From NCBI GenBank assembly GCA_002255365.1, contig NCBI01000001.1:62001-126000 (forward strand): 64,000 nt of DNA, written 5' to 3'. Origin of the DNA: Chromatiales bacterium 21-64-14. Its GTDB lineage: Bacteria; Pseudomonadota; Gammaproteobacteria; 21-64-14. The translations under genes were made by a program, and so were the position numbers. The notes below the pieces were generated by a model that made no database searches, was not told the origin of the DNA, and worked only from the letters and a program-made list of their open reading frames with translations. The first letter of the stretch is position 1. Each line of letters starts with the position of its first letter. Of the stretch, positions 20,126 through 29,227 are shown piece after piece.

Positions 20126-21535
20126 CTACCGGGCACCCTTCCCGAACAGCACCACCTCCGCGGTCTGCAGCAGAATTACCAAATCCAGCAGCAAGCTGTG
20201 GTTCTTCACGTAATACAGGTCGTACTGCAACTTCTCGGTCGCGGCCCGTTCCGATGCCCCATAGGGATAGCAGAGCTGGGCCCATCCGGTGATCCCCGGC
20301 TTCACACGGTGTCGTTCCGAATAATATGGCAGCTTTTCGGTAAACTCCGTCACGAACTGCGGGCGTTCAGGCCGCGGCCCCACAAAGCTCATATCGCCAC
20401 GCAGGACGTTGAGGATCTGAGGAAGTTCGTCGATACGATAGTGCCTCAGGATGGTTCCCACACGCGTGACGCGAGCGTCGTTGGTCTGCGCCCAGCGGGC
20501 TCGCCCATCCGCCTCCGCATCCATACGCATGCTGCGGAACTTCAGTACCTGAAACGACCTCCCGTCCTGGCCAACGCGCGCCTGCCGATAGAGTACCGTG
20601 CCACGACCCCGACTCTCGATAAGAATGACGGCAGCCGCAAAGGCCATCACCGGCCAAGTGATCGCAAATATGGAAGCGCTCGCCACAATGTCGAATAGCC
20701 GCTTGGATATCTCGCGGATCGCGCTTTGCTGGAAGCCATCGGAGAATACCAGCCAGCTCGGATTGAGCAGATCGATGCGTACCTTGCCCGTCTCGCGCTC
20801 AAAAAACGTGAGGATGTCGACCACGTCGAGACCGCTGAGCCGACAATCCAGCAGTTCGTGGAGTGGAAAACCTCTACGCCGGTCGTCCACCGCCACGACG
20901 ATCTCATCCACCTGGTGTTGCGTGGCAAACTCCACCAGCGGCACATCCGGCCGGACCACTTGGTCCGGAGGCACTACATCCTGTTCGCCCTCGACATGGA
21001 CGAAGCCCACCAGGTTGAAGCCGCGTTTGTCGACCCGACGGCGCAGTCGCGTGATGGAAGCGGCCTTGGACCCCGCCCCCAGCACCAGCACCTGGCGCTT
21101 GAGAGCGCCCTGGTCCATCACCGTGGTAAAGAAGAGCCCCCGGGTGACGATGATCCCCGCCAGGGCGATGACGGTACTCAACCCAAGCGCGCCGCGACCG
21201 AGAAAGAACCGGTCCGGAAACACATAGAAGAGCAGGATCAGGAGCACCAGCCCAAGCGCGAAGCCGACGAGAATGCGCAGTAGGACACCCAGCAGCCCCT
21301 CGCGGAAACGGCCGTGATACAGGCCCACCGCCGAGAGGCTCAACACCATGACCGCCGCATAGATCACCGAGCGGGGGATCAACGAGCCAATGCTGGCATC
21401 GATTTCGTTCAGGTTCGGGAAGAAACGGATATAGGCGCCGACATAGACCGACGTCGCGAAGACCACGGCCTCCACCACGCCCAACAGTATGAGCGGCACC
21501 CGTACGTAGTGTCTGAACAAACGGATTGAGCCCAC
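20126..21535 (-). CDS. PEP-CTERM/EpsH-associated sugar transferase (EpsB2-type)
   Basis: A 469-residue polyprenyl-phosphate sugar-1-phosphate transferase that starts exopolysaccharide repeat-unit assembly on undecaprenyl phosphate in the inner membrane. The N-terminal half has four or more membrane helices (residues 12-140) and a CoA-binding-like/Rossmann segment (RQVLVLGAGSKAASI, about 145-245). The C-terminal bacterial sugar transferase domain begins at KRLFDIVASASIFAITWPVM and contains VLKFRSMRMDAE, RHYRIDELPQILNVLRGDMS, FVGPRPERP, KPGITGWAQ and DLYYVKNHS. The long form with this architecture is typical of the TIGR03013 family that accompanies exosortase EpsH loci. Start is a GTG after a G-rich site. 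It diverges from the UDP-sugar dehydrogenase gene. Confidence 0.9.
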   Translation of the reverse strand: MGSIRLFRHYVRVPLILLGVVEAVVFATSVYVGAYIRFFPNLNEIDASIGSLIPRSVIYAAVMVLSLSAVGLYHGRFREGLLGVLLRILVGFALGLVLLILLFYVFPDRFFLGRGALGLSTVIALAGIIVTRGLFFTTVMDQGALKRQVLVLGAGSKAASITRLRRRVDKRGFNLVGFVHVEGEQDVVPPDQVVRPDVPLVEFATQHQVDEIVVAVDDRRRGFPLHELLDCRLSGLDVVDILTFFERETGKVRIDLLNPSWLVFSDGFQQSAIREISKRLFDIVASASIFAITWPVMAFAAAVILIESRGRGTVLYRQARVGQDGRSFQVLKFRSMRMDAEADGRARWAQTNDARVTRVGTILRHYRIDELPQILNVLRGDMSFVGPRPERPQFVTEFTEKLPYYSERHRVKPGITGWAQLCYPYGASERAATEKLQYDLYYVKNHSLLLDLVILLQTAEVVLFGKGAR

Positions 21536-21933
21536 GAGCCCCCCGGATCAGCCCATCCCCGCGTTAGGCGACGGTCGGAAACATCTTGGTTGAATTGGGT
21601 TGTTCACGGCGTCATGGTCAATACGGAACGACCGAGCTCGCCCCACGCAGCGCAGTATAGATTGCGTTTGAGGTGGTCTCCGGGAACGCCAGGGGCCGGG
21701 ATTCTGGTTCTTTCGACCCGCCGGGAAGCCTACTATAGGCCGGCGAAACGAGTGTGACAACGTTACCCGGCAGGGGGCGACTATCGCCCCGGCCTCGCGA
21801 CTCCGGTAGACTACCCGGGTCCCGCGACAGGCGGCGCAACTCGGCGGCCTGCGGCCGCCGACCGCATGGAGAGCCCCGACCGGGGGTCCTCGGGCGCCTT
21901 GGCCGGTGCATCCACACCACGGTGAGAACCACT
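21536..21933. other. Divergent intergenic region of the exopolysaccharide module
   Basis: About 400 bases between the divergent sugar transferase and UDP-sugar dehydrogenase genes. It presumably holds both promoters. The dehydrogenase frame extends upstream to 21754, but that extension is Arg-rich and unlike the family, so it is treated as non-coding. No operator could be named. Confidence 0.55.
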
Positions 21934-23211
21934 ATGTTTGACCTTGAAAACAGTCGTATCGCTGTAATCGGATTGGGATATGTCGGACTGCCGCTGGCCG
22001 TGGAGTTCGGGAAACAGTTCCCCACGGTGGGCTTTGATATCAAACCCGACCGGGTGGAAGAGCTGAAGGCCGGCCGAGACCGCACCCTGGAGGCAAATGC
22101 CGAGGAACTGGCGTCCGCACGCCACCTTACCTTCACCTCCCTGGGCAAGGATCTCGTCTCCTGCAACGTCTATATCGTCACTGTCCCGACCCCCATCGAC
22201 CGGCACAAACGCCCCGATCTCAGCCCCTTGGAAGCCGCCAGCCGCACCATCGGCCTAGTGCTTGCCCAAGGCGACGTGGTCGTCTTTGAGTCCACGGTAT
22301 ATCCGGGCGCTACCGAGGAGGTGTGCGTCCCGATCATGGAAGCTGAATCCGGCCTAGTTTATAACCGGGATTTCTTCGTCGGCTACAGCCCCGAGCGGAT
22401 CAATCCAGGCGACAAGGAGCACCGGGTCACGTCAATCCTGAAGGTCACTTCCGGCTCCACCCCGCAGGCCGCCGACTTTATAGACGCGCTATACCGCCGA
22501 ATCATTCCCGCCGGAACCCACCGCGCCAGCAGCATCCGCGTGGCAGAGGCCGCCAAGGTAATTGAGAACACCCAACGCGACGTGAATATCGCGCTCATTA
22601 ACGAGCTTGCACTGATCTGCCACCGGCTCGGCATCGATACACTGGAAGTACTGGAGGCCGCGGGCACCAAGTGGAATTTTCTGCCCTTCCGCCCCGGCTT
22701 GGTAGGCGGGCACTGTATCGGCGTGGACCCCTATTACCTCACCCACAAGGCGCAGGAACTGGGGTATCACCCGGAAATCATCCTGGCCGGCCGGCGTATC
22801 AACGACGGGATGGGGGCCCACGTGGCGGAGCGTGTGGTGAAACTGCTGACGCACCGGCGGATCCACGTGGTCGGCGCCAACATCCTGGTGTTGGGGCTCG
22901 CCTTCAAGGAGAACTGCCCCGATCTGCGCAATACGCGCGTGACCGACATGCTGGAGGAATTCCGCAGCTACCATGCCAACCTGGACGTATACGATCCCTG
23001 GGTGGATGCGGCCGAGGCCCGGCACGAATACGCCATCGATCTTGTGACGGCGCCGACTCCCGGCAAGTACGACGCCGTCATTCTCGCCGTGGGGCACCGG
23101 CAGTTCCTGGAAATGGGTGTGGAACGGCTGCGCCAATTCGGTAAGCCGGACATGGTTCTGTTCGACGTGAAAGGCATGCTCCCGCGGGATGCAGTCGACG
23201 CACGCCTCTAG
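21934..23211 (+). CDS. UDP-N-acetyl-hexosamine 6-dehydrogenase (WbpO/TviB-type)
   Basis: A 425-residue NAD-dependent enzyme of the UDP-glucose/GDP-mannose dehydrogenase family that oxidises C6 of a UDP-sugar to the uronic acid. It has the Rossmann motif [10 protein letters not shown] at 11-20, the conserved VPTPID at 84-89, [12 protein letters not shown] at 118-129, [11 protein letters not shown] at 150-160, and the catalytic Cys at 261 in [13 protein letters not shown]. The C-terminal domain has [14 protein letters not shown] and YDPWVD. The sequence resembles the TviB/WbpO group, acting on UDP-GlcNAc or UDP-GalNAc, more than UDP-glucose dehydrogenase; substrate is inferred. The start at [10 protein letters not shown] restores normal family length. 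The downstream epimerase (124 bases on) would act on its product. Confidence 0.92.
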   Translation: MFDLENSRIAVIGLGYVGLPLAVEFGKQFPTVGFDIKPDRVEELKAGRDRTLEANAEELASARHLTFTSLGKDLVSCNVYIVTVPTPIDRHKRPDLSPLEAASRTIGLVLAQGDVVVFESTVYPGATEEVCVPIMEAESGLVYNRDFFVGYSPERINPGDKEHRVTSILKVTSGSTPQAADFIDALYRRIIPAGTHRASSIRVAEAAKVIENTQRDVNIALINELALICHRLGIDTLEVLEAAGTKWNFLPFRPGLVGGHCIGVDPYYLTHKAQELGYHPEIILAGRRINDGMGAHVAERVVKLLTHRRIHVVGANILVLGLAFKENCPDLRNTRVTDMLEEFRSYHANLDVYDPWVDAAEARHEYAIDLVTAPTPGKYDAVILAVGHRQFLEMGVERLRQFGKPDMVLFDVKGMLPRDAVDARL

Positions 23212-23335
23212 GCTGGTGTTTCACGCTTGCAGGCCGATCAACGCTCCCATCGCCCGGCCAAAGCGCGGGACGCAAGCAACGACCGGCACCTTGGGCTAGC
23301 GCCTGGACCCATACGAAAATCATCCTGGAGTTGAA

Positions 23336-24343
23336 ATGAAAGTACTCGTAACCGGTTCGGCAGGCTTCATCGGCTCGTCCCTCTCCCTGCGCCTGTTGGA
23401 ACGCGGCGACGAGGTCATTGGGCTCGATAACCTCAACGACTACTACGACGTAAACCTGAAGCTGGCCCGGCTGGCACGCAACAAGGCACATTCCGGTTAT
23501 ACGGAACTCAAGATAGATCTTGCAAACCGGGCCGACGTCGCGGAAGCCTTCGCGCGTCACAAGCCGGATCGTGTGGTCAATTTGGCCGCGCAGGCCGGCG
23601 TGCGTTATTCCATCACCAACCCGCACTCCTACATAGAAACGAATGTGGTGGGGTTCACGAATATATTGGAGGGTTGCCGGCACCACGACGTCGAGCACCT
23701 GGTCTACGCATCCAGCAGTTCGGTCTACGGCGCCAACACCCGGATGCCGTTCTCGGTCCACCATAACGTGGACCACCCGGTGAGCCTGTACGCGGCGACC
23801 AAGAAGGCCAACGAACTGATGGCGCACACCTACAGCCACCTGTACGGGACGCCCACCACCGGCCTGCGCTTTTTCACGGTCTACGGACCTTGGGGACGAC
23901 CCGATATGGCGTTGTTCCTCTTCACGCGGCACATCCTGGCCGGGGAACCCATCGACGTATTCAATTACGGCAAACATCGCCGGGACTTCACATATATCGA
24001 CGATATCGTCGAGGGCGTCATACGGGTATTGGACCGGATCCCCTCGGCAAACCCGGACTGGTCCGGGGACGAGCCCGACTCCGCCAGCAGTATGGGCCCC
24101 TACCGGCTCTACAACATCGGCAACAATCAGACCGTTGAACTCATGCGCTACATCGGGGTCCTCGAGCAGTGTCTGGGCCGAACCGCGGAGAAGAACCTGC
24201 TGCCCTTGCAGCCGGGGGACGTCCCGGATACCTACGCCGACGTGGAGGATCTGGAACGCGACGTAGGCTACCGCCCGGGCACACCGGTCGAGGTGGGGGT
24301 GGCCCGCTTCGTCGACTGGTATCGATCCTTTTACAAGGTCTGA
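23336..24343 (+). CDS. UDP-uronate 4-epimerase (NAD-dependent SDR)
   Basis: A 335-residue extended short-chain dehydrogenase. Glycine-rich NAD site GSAGFIG at 7-13, the catalytic Ser region YASSSSVYG (124-132) and Y152-x3-K156 (YAATKKANE) are intact. [19 protein letters not shown] and [12 protein letters not shown] match UDP-glucuronate 4-epimerases of the LspL/Cap type, which interconvert UDP-GlcA and UDP-GalA; an N-acetylated uronate is possible given the neighbouring dehydrogenase. The ribosome binding site CTGGAG stands 6 bases before the ATG. It is the second gene of the plus-strand nucleotide-sugar pair and is convergent with the glutaredoxin gene. Confidence 0.93.
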   Translation: MKVLVTGSAGFIGSSLSLRLLERGDEVIGLDNLNDYYDVNLKLARLARNKAHSGYTELKIDLANRADVAEAFARHKPDRVVNLAAQAGVRYSITNPHSYIETNVVGFTNILEGCRHHDVEHLVYASSSSVYGANTRMPFSVHHNVDHPVSLYAATKKANELMAHTYSHLYGTPTTGLRFFTVYGPWGRPDMALFLFTRHILAGEPIDVFNYGKHRRDFTYIDDIVEGVIRVLDRIPSANPDWSGDEPDSASSMGPYRLYNIGNNQTVELMRYIGVLEQCLGRTAEKNLLPLQPGDVPDTYADVEDLERDVGYRPGTPVEVGVARFVDWYRSFYKV

Positions 24344-24391
24344 CGGGATCGCGGGAAGGCCGCCCCTCGGCCCATTCAACCCGCCACGTCG

Positions 24392-24664
24392 TTACACGGG
24401 GGCAGGTCCACTCCCGGCGAGCAGCACATCCAACTCGCCGGCGGACTCCAGCGCGGCGAGATCCGTATAGCCGCCGATGTGTCGTTCTCCGATGAAGATC
24501 TGCGGTACGGTACTGCGCCGGGCGCGCTGCACCATCTCATCATAGCGTTCCGGCTCCCGGTCCACCCATATCTTGGTCGCACTGACCCCCTTGGCACTCA
24601 ACAAGGCGTCGGCAAAACGACAGTAACCGCATCGCGCGGTGCAATACATCACGACTTCCGGCAT
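24392..24664 (-). CDS. grxC: Glutaredoxin 3 (GrxC-type)
   Basis: A 90-residue dithiol glutaredoxin that reduces protein and low-molecular-weight disulfides with glutathione. The fold elements are present: VVMYCTARCGYC with the active-site C12-x-x-C15, the cis-proline loop STVPQIFIG, and GGYTDLAALE in place of the common GGCDDL. The active site is CGYC rather than the usual CPYC; loss of the proline tends to alter redox potential and can favour Fe-S binding. An extra cysteine sits at residue 8. A strong AGGAGG precedes the ATG. It is a single gene convergent with the epimerase and divergent from the CBS-domain gene. Confidence 0.93.
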   Translation of the reverse strand: MPEVVMYCTARCGYCRFADALLSAKGVSATKIWVDREPERYDEMVQRARRSTVPQIFIGERHIGGYTDLAALESAGELDVLLAGSGPAPV

Positions 24665-24873
24665 CGTTACGACCCTCCTGTATCACCGGCGCGGCCGCGC
24701 GCTCCGGCCCGATCAGCGGGCCCGGACCAGGCTCGCGACCGGAGCAGCATTATCCAGGACATCTGCCGGACGGGCAAACCGTTGCTGCCGGATACGCGCG
24801 CGCAGTGGACCCATAGGCACATCCGTGCAAGAATTCCCCGGTCGGAGCCGCCGCACTGCGCAGGGGAACCGCA

Positions 24874-25377
24874 ATGAACGCTGAATTCATCATGAACCGG
24901 CAGCCGGTCACCCTGAACGCCACCGACACCGTGGGCCACGCCACGGACCTGCTGCTGCGCCATCGCCTCCAGGCACTGCCGGTGGTCGGGGACGACGGAC
25001 ACTTCGTCGGCATCTTCAGCATCACCCGTCTGCTCCAACTACTCCTGCCCAAGGCCGCCACCGTGCGCGGCGGCCTCACCAACCTCACCTATGTGCACGA
25101 CGCCATCGACGACCTGCGCGCACGCTTGCAGGAGATCAACACGCGCGCGGTCGGGGACTCCATACAACAGCGCATACAGGAGGTAGGGGAACTTGCGGTG
25201 GGCGGACAGTCGGACGATACGGTCACCGTCGTACACCCGGCCACGCCGCTGATGGAAACCTTGCTTATCCTCTATCACACCCATGACAACCTGCCGGTGG
25301 TCGACGAGGAATCCGGACGCCTGCTGGGAATCGTTTCCTACTCGGATGTAGTCCAAAAGCTGGCGTACAAGGACTGA
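24874..25377 (+). CDS. CBS-domain pair protein
   Basis: A 167-residue soluble protein with two CBS motifs: residues 1-60 (FIMNRQPVTLNATDTVGHAT, LQALPVVGDDGHFVGIFSI) and 110-165 (DTVTVVHPATPLMETLLI, NLPVVDEESGRLLGIVSYSDVV). They are joined by a charged helical linker (TYVHDAIDDLRARLQEI). CBS pairs bind adenosine nucleotides and often gate transporters. The stop is two bases before the ATG of the NhaD/ArsB-type transporter, so translation is probably coupled and this protein is a likely regulator of that transporter. It has a GGGGAACC site before ATG. Confidence 0.88.
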   Translation: MNAEFIMNRQPVTLNATDTVGHATDLLLRHRLQALPVVGDDGHFVGIFSITRLLQLLLPKAATVRGGLTNLTYVHDAIDDLRARLQEINTRAVGDSIQQRIQEVGELAVGGQSDDTVTVVHPATPLMETLLILYHTHDNLPVVDEESGRLLGIVSYSDVVQKLAYKD

Positions 25378-25379
25378 TC

Positions 25380-26732
25380 ATGCATGGTGAGGCCGCAGGG
25401 ACGTGGCTCCCCAAGGTGATCTTCGGTTGGGACCCTCTGTGGGTATCCAGCATCCTGTTTGTTGCCACCTATGTGGTGATCATCACCGAACGCGTCAACC
25501 GTGCCATCGTATCGCTGCTGGGCGCCGGCGCGATGATCTTCGCCGGCATTCTCAACCAGCAGACGGCAATCCGGGGGATCGACTTCAATACCCTGGGCCT
25601 GCTTACCGGGATGATGGTGATCGTCGCGGTCACGCGGCGTTGTGGCGTCTTTCAGTACGTTGCGATCTGGTCAGCCAAGAAGGTCGACGCGCGCCCCTGG
25701 GGCATATTGCTGATGCTGTCGATGGTCACCGCCTTGTTTTCATCGTTCCTGGACAATGTCACGACGGTGCTCCTGATTGCCCCCGTAACACTACTCATCA
25801 CCGAGGAACTGGGGGTACACCCCTACCCGTTCCTGTTCAGCGAGATCCTGTTCTCGAACATAGGAGGCACCGCGACACTGATCGGTGACCCGCCGAATAT
25901 CATGATTGGATCCGCCGCGCACCTGAGCTTCGTCGATTTCCTGTTGAATCTAACGCCGGTCGTGTTAATCATCATGGCTGCGACCCTGGTGCCGATCTAC
26001 CTGTTCTACGGCCGGAAATTGCGCGCCACCGAGGAGGCGCGCCAACGCGTCCTGAAGTTCGATGAGCGCGAAGCGATCACCGACCCCCGGCTCCTAAAGC
26101 AGTCTTTGGCGGTGTTGTCGCTGGTGATCCTGGGCTTTGTTCTCGCGCATATCCTGCATGTCGAGCCCGCGACCGTCGCCATGTTCGGCGCGGCGTTGCT
26201 CCTGCTGCTGGACAACTGGACACGAAAATCAGAAGACCAGTCCCGAAACGTGCATCACGCCTTCAGTGAAGTGGAATGGGTCACCATTTTCTTCTTCGTC
26301 GGACTGTTCATCGTGGTGCACGGCATAGACCGGGCGGGCGTACTGACGATCATGGCGCATGAAGTGCTGGCCCTTACCGGCGGCAGCATGGCGGTGACCG
26401 CCATGACGGTAATGTGGGTATCCGCCGTCGCGTCTTCCATCGTCGACAACATTCCGTTCGTAGCCACGATGATCCCTCTCATCAAGAGCATGGCGCCAAG
26501 TTTCGGGGGGACACATCAATTGCTGCCCCTGTGGTGGTCGCTGGCGCTGGGCGCCTGCCTTGGGGGCAATGGGTCGATCATCGGCGCCAGCGCGAATCTG
26601 ATCGTGGCCGGATTTTCGGAACGCGCCGGCTACCCGATTCGATTTATTCCGTTCCTGCTGCAGGCCTTCCCGTTGATGCTGCTGAGCGTCGCCATCGCCA
26701 GCGCCTATGTCTACGCACGTTACCTGATGTAA
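25380..26732 (+). CDS. Ion transporter superfamily permease (NhaD/ArsB/SLC13-like)
   Basis: A 450-residue inner-membrane protein with about 11-12 helices in two inverted halves. Each half has a re-entrant region: SSFLDNVTTVLLIAPVTLLIT with IGGTATLIGDPPNIMIG in the first, and SSIVDNIPFVATMIPLI with GACLGGNGSIIGASANLIVAG in the second. These mark the ion transporter superfamily that includes Na+/H+ antiporter NhaD, arsenite pump ArsB and the P protein. Substrate cannot be assigned; no arsC or arsR is nearby, so sodium or an organic anion is as likely as arsenite. It is translationally adjacent to the CBS-domain gene (2-base gap). Confidence 0.9.
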   Translation: MHGEAAGTWLPKVIFGWDPLWVSSILFVATYVVIITERVNRAIVSLLGAGAMIFAGILNQQTAIRGIDFNTLGLLTGMMVIVAVTRRCGVFQYVAIWSAKKVDARPWGILLMLSMVTALFSSFLDNVTTVLLIAPVTLLITEELGVHPYPFLFSEILFSNIGGTATLIGDPPNIMIGSAAHLSFVDFLLNLTPVVLIIMAATLVPIYLFYGRKLRATEEARQRVLKFDEREAITDPRLLKQSLAVLSLVILGFVLAHILHVEPATVAMFGAALLLLLDNWTRKSEDQSRNVHHAFSEVEWVTIFFFVGLFIVVHGIDRAGVLTIMAHEVLALTGGSMAVTAMTVMWVSAVASSIVDNIPFVATMIPLIKSMAPSFGGTHQLLPLWWSLALGACLGGNGSIIGASANLIVAGFSERAGYPIRFIPFLLQAFPLMLLSVAIASAYVYARYLM

Positions 26733-26763
26733 GGCCGCCCCGGCGCGCTGGTCGCGCGTACGC

Positions 26764-27489
26764 TCATCGCTCTGGCGGGTCCAGGGACCGCCATAAGCAG
26801 GGAGCGCCCGCGGCCGCGTCCAGTAACTCCAGATAGCGCTCATGGGCGGCACGCTCCTCGGGGTCGGCAAAGACCACCGGCAGGGGGCGACGAGCGCCGT
26901 CCACTGGCCGGATCGCGGGAGACTCGGCGTGCTGCGCTCCCTGCGGCTCGTCACCCAGAGAGAGGTAGACCTGGCCACCGGTCATCGCGAGATAGACGTC
27001 AACCAGGATCTCCGCATCCAGCAAGGCGCCATGCAGGGTGCGCTGGGAACTGTCCACGCCATAGCGTTTACACAGCGCGTCCAACGTATTGCGCTGGCCG
27101 GGATGCAGCTGGCGGGCCATTGCCAGGGTGTCCAGCACCGCGCAGTGGTCTTCGATCCGGCCCCATTGCTTCCCAAGAAGTCCGAACTCTGCGTTGAGGA
27201 AGCCGACATCGAACGGCGCGTTGTGAATGATCAGCTCGGCGCCGCGCAGATAGTCCAGCAGGTCCTGTGCGATATCTCCGAAACGCGGCTTGTCGGCCAA
27301 GGACTCCCGGGTGATGCCATGGACTTCCAAGGCGGCCTCGTCGATGTCTCGATCCGGCTGTAGATACTGGTGATAGTCGTGCCCCGTAGGCCGGCGGCCT
27401 ACCAACTCGACACACCCGATCTCGATGATACGGTGCCCGTGTTCCGGCTCCAGGCCGGTAGTCTCGGTATCCAGGATGATCTGGCGCAT
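26764..27489 (-). CDS. dnaQ: DNA polymerase III epsilon subunit (proofreading exonuclease)
   Basis: A 241-residue DEDDh 3'-5' exonuclease that proofreads for the replicative polymerase. Exo I has D7 and E9 (LDTETTGLEPEHG), Exo II has HNAPFDVGFLNAEF, and Exo III has HGALLDAEILVDVYLA with the catalytic His and Asp. The C-terminal tail, which binds the polymerase alpha subunit in E. coli, is present (DPEERAAHERYLELL). ATG start. It is co-directional with rnhA and lies 70 bases downstream of it; the dnaQ-rnhA neighbourhood is conserved in gammaproteobacteria, although in E. coli the two genes diverge. Confidence 0.96.
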   Translation of the reverse strand: MRQIILDTETTGLEPEHGHRIIEIGCVELVGRRPTGHDYHQYLQPDRDIDEAALEVHGITRESLADKPRFGDIAQDLLDYLRGAELIIHNAPFDVGFLNAEFGLLGKQWGRIEDHCAVLDTLAMARQLHPGQRNTLDALCKRYGVDSSQRTLHGALLDAEILVDVYLAMTGGQVYLSLGDEPQGAQHAESPAIRPVDGARRPLPVVFADPEERAAHERYLELLDAAAGAPCLWRSLDPPER

Positions 27490-27559
27490 GGTCGCGGTTC
27501 CTTGAGATCGGTGAGTTCCGGGATCGTCGACGGATACGTGGCCACCGGGTCGGAGGGCG

Positions 27560-28012
27560 TTATTCGCCTGCCGCGCGGTAGCCTAGTTCGTCAATCCCGC
27601 GGTTCGCCAGGGCGTCGGCGCGCTCGTTCTCCGGATGCCCGCTGTGCCCCTTTACCCAGCACCAGCTCACCTGGTGGGCGGCAGCGGCAGCATCCAGCCT
27701 GCGCCATAGATCGGCGTTCTTGACTGGCTTGCGCCCGGCGGTCTTCCAGTCGCGGCGCTTCCACTGGGGCAGCCACTCGGTCACACCCTTGCGGACATAC
27801 TCGGAATCGGTGGTAACCCGTACCTGGCACGGCCGCTTCAGTGCCTCCAGTGCCTGGATCGCCGCCATCAGCTCCATACGGTTGTTAGTGGTCTGCGCCT
27901 CCCCGCCATGGAGGCTCTTCTCGGTACCGCGGAACCGCAGCAGTGCGCCCCAGCCGCCGGGACCGGGATTGCCGCGGCACGCCCCGTCGGTGTAGATCTC
28001 CACCTCATCCAC
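27560..28012 (-). CDS. rnhA: Ribonuclease HI
   Basis: A 150-residue enzyme that cuts the RNA strand of RNA-DNA hybrids. The four metal-binding carboxylates are D9 ([15 protein letters not shown]), E47 (NNRMELMAA), D69 (TTDSEYV) and D133 (ERADALA), and the KGHSGHPEN loop with the catalytic His is present. The basic handle ([20 protein letters not shown]) is of the E. coli type. Its first codons overlap the end of the methyltransferase gene by 8 bases, so the two are co-transcribed. Confidence 0.97.
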   Translation of the reverse strand: MDEVEIYTDGACRGNPGPGGWGALLRFRGTEKSLHGGEAQTTNNRMELMAAIQALEALKRPCQVRVTTDSEYVRKGVTEWLPQWKRRDWKTAGRKPVKNADLWRRLDAAAAAHQVSWCWVKGHSGHPENERADALANRGIDELGYRAAGE

Positions 28013-28784
28013 CGTGCTTGGCCACCCGTGCGGAGGGTTCGGCTAGACTCGTGGCAACCAGGCGGCGGCGCGCCTGCCAACGCGGGCGTACCGGGGTCAG
28101 GGCGATCACCCGTTTGCGGGCCATCACGACGTACGCACCGGCCGCGACCGAGAACCACCCGCAACCACCGGCCCGTTCCAGGAAACCCATGCGGCGCATC
28201 AGGCCCGCATACTCGAGGGGTGGGCGAAAAAAATAGCCGCGCGCCACCACCGGGTCGAGACCCAACAGCGCCAACCAGTCCCGAATCCGGGTCTGGCTAA
28301 AGAACCGCCCGCACCAGGGCATGGCCCGGGTCCGGGCACGGACAAGGCGCCACCACCCCCAGGGGCCCCAGGGATTGAAGCCCAGGATTACCACATGACC
28401 TTCGGCCACCAGCACCCGACTGACCTCACGAAGCACTTGGTGGGGGTCGGCCACGAACTCCAGGGTGTGAGGCAGAACGACCACATCCACGCTGTCGGAC
28501 GCAATGGGCAAGGCACCAGCGCTGGCCCGGAGACACCCGTTCCCGCCGCCTTCGGGGTCCAGCACGACCCGGTGCGAAATGCGGCAGGCACGCAGCAGCC
28601 CTTGGTCCCGATCCGGCCCCAGAGACCCCAACTGGAGGGCATGGTACCCGAACAGGGTAGGTAACAGCGCCTCCAGTTGGCGGCACTCCGTCTCCCAGAG
28701 CATCGCGCCCAGGGGCCCGCCGTACCAGTCCCGAAGCCGCTGCCGCGCCGGTGGCGCGGCAGCCCGAAAGCCGAACCACTCCAT
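28005..28784 (-). CDS. SAM-dependent methyltransferase (YafS-like)
   Basis: A 259-residue class I methyltransferase of the Methyltransf_11 type. The SAM-binding core is partly degenerate ([14 protein letters not shown] in place of a glycine-rich motif I), followed by [19 protein letters not shown] and [24 protein letters not shown]. Proteins of this kind (E. coli YafS) sit between gloB/mltD and rnhA/dnaQ; the substrate is unknown. The start is the ATG at MEWFGF, with CAGGGG before it; the frame extends seven codons further upstream from a GTG. Confidence 0.85.
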   Translation of the reverse strand: MEWFGFRAAAPPARQRLRDWYGGPLGAMLWETECRQLEALLPTLFGYHALQLGSLGPDRDQGLLRACRISHRVVLDPEGGGNGCLRASAGALPIASDSVDVVVLPHTLEFVADPHQVLREVSRVLVAEGHVVILGFNPWGPWGWWRLVRARTRAMPWCGRFFSQTRIRDWLALLGLDPVVARGYFFRPPLEYAGLMRRMGFLERAGGCGWFSVAAGAYVVMARKRVIALTPVRPRWQARRRLVATSLAEPSARVAKHGG

Positions 28785-29227
28785 GTGTGTACCCCTGCGC
28801 ATCACTACTGGGGGCCGGTGACCGCTCCCGATGGCCTATTGTCCCACAGAACCCTACCCGGGTTCATGGGCCCCCAGTAAAGTTGATTCACGTCGAAAAC
28901 CCTGGCACGATGCGCCTCCATGGACAGACTTATCCCGGTTTACGTCCGCAGTAGCCACGGGAGTGGACTGAGCGCGGGCAAAAGAACAACCAAGAACACC
29001 ACGCCGCACCAGGCGCCCAATCCGATCACTCGCATTATCCGCGCCATCCGTAGGCCGCGCCCGCAGCCCAATGCCTCTTTAATGGATGTGACTGAGGGCA
29101 CAGAAATCCCCCCCCCTGACCCGCTACGCTCTCCCACGGGCCCCGGCCGGAACCCCCGCCCCCTTCCGGGCCTATCAAACAGATGCCTATAAAGTTCAGG
29201 GAACTAGCGGCCGCCAAGAGGGATGTG
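28785..29227. other. Divergent gap where gloB is expected
   Basis: This gap lies between the methyltransferase and mltD, which diverge. In E. coli and many relatives glyoxalase II (gloB) lies here; no metallo-beta-lactamase-type sequence is visible in any frame. A minus-strand frame from about 29050 to 28940 reads MARIMRVIGLGAWCG and a hydrophobic stretch ending WLLRT, but it has no ribosome binding site. A run of nine C lies near 29106. Confidence 0.6.

Noticed and set aside
21754-21933. Upstream extension of the UDP-sugar dehydrogenase frame by 60 codons
   Set aside because: The extension is Arg/Gly/Pro-rich and unlike the family; [10 protein letters not shown] aligns with normal N-termini.
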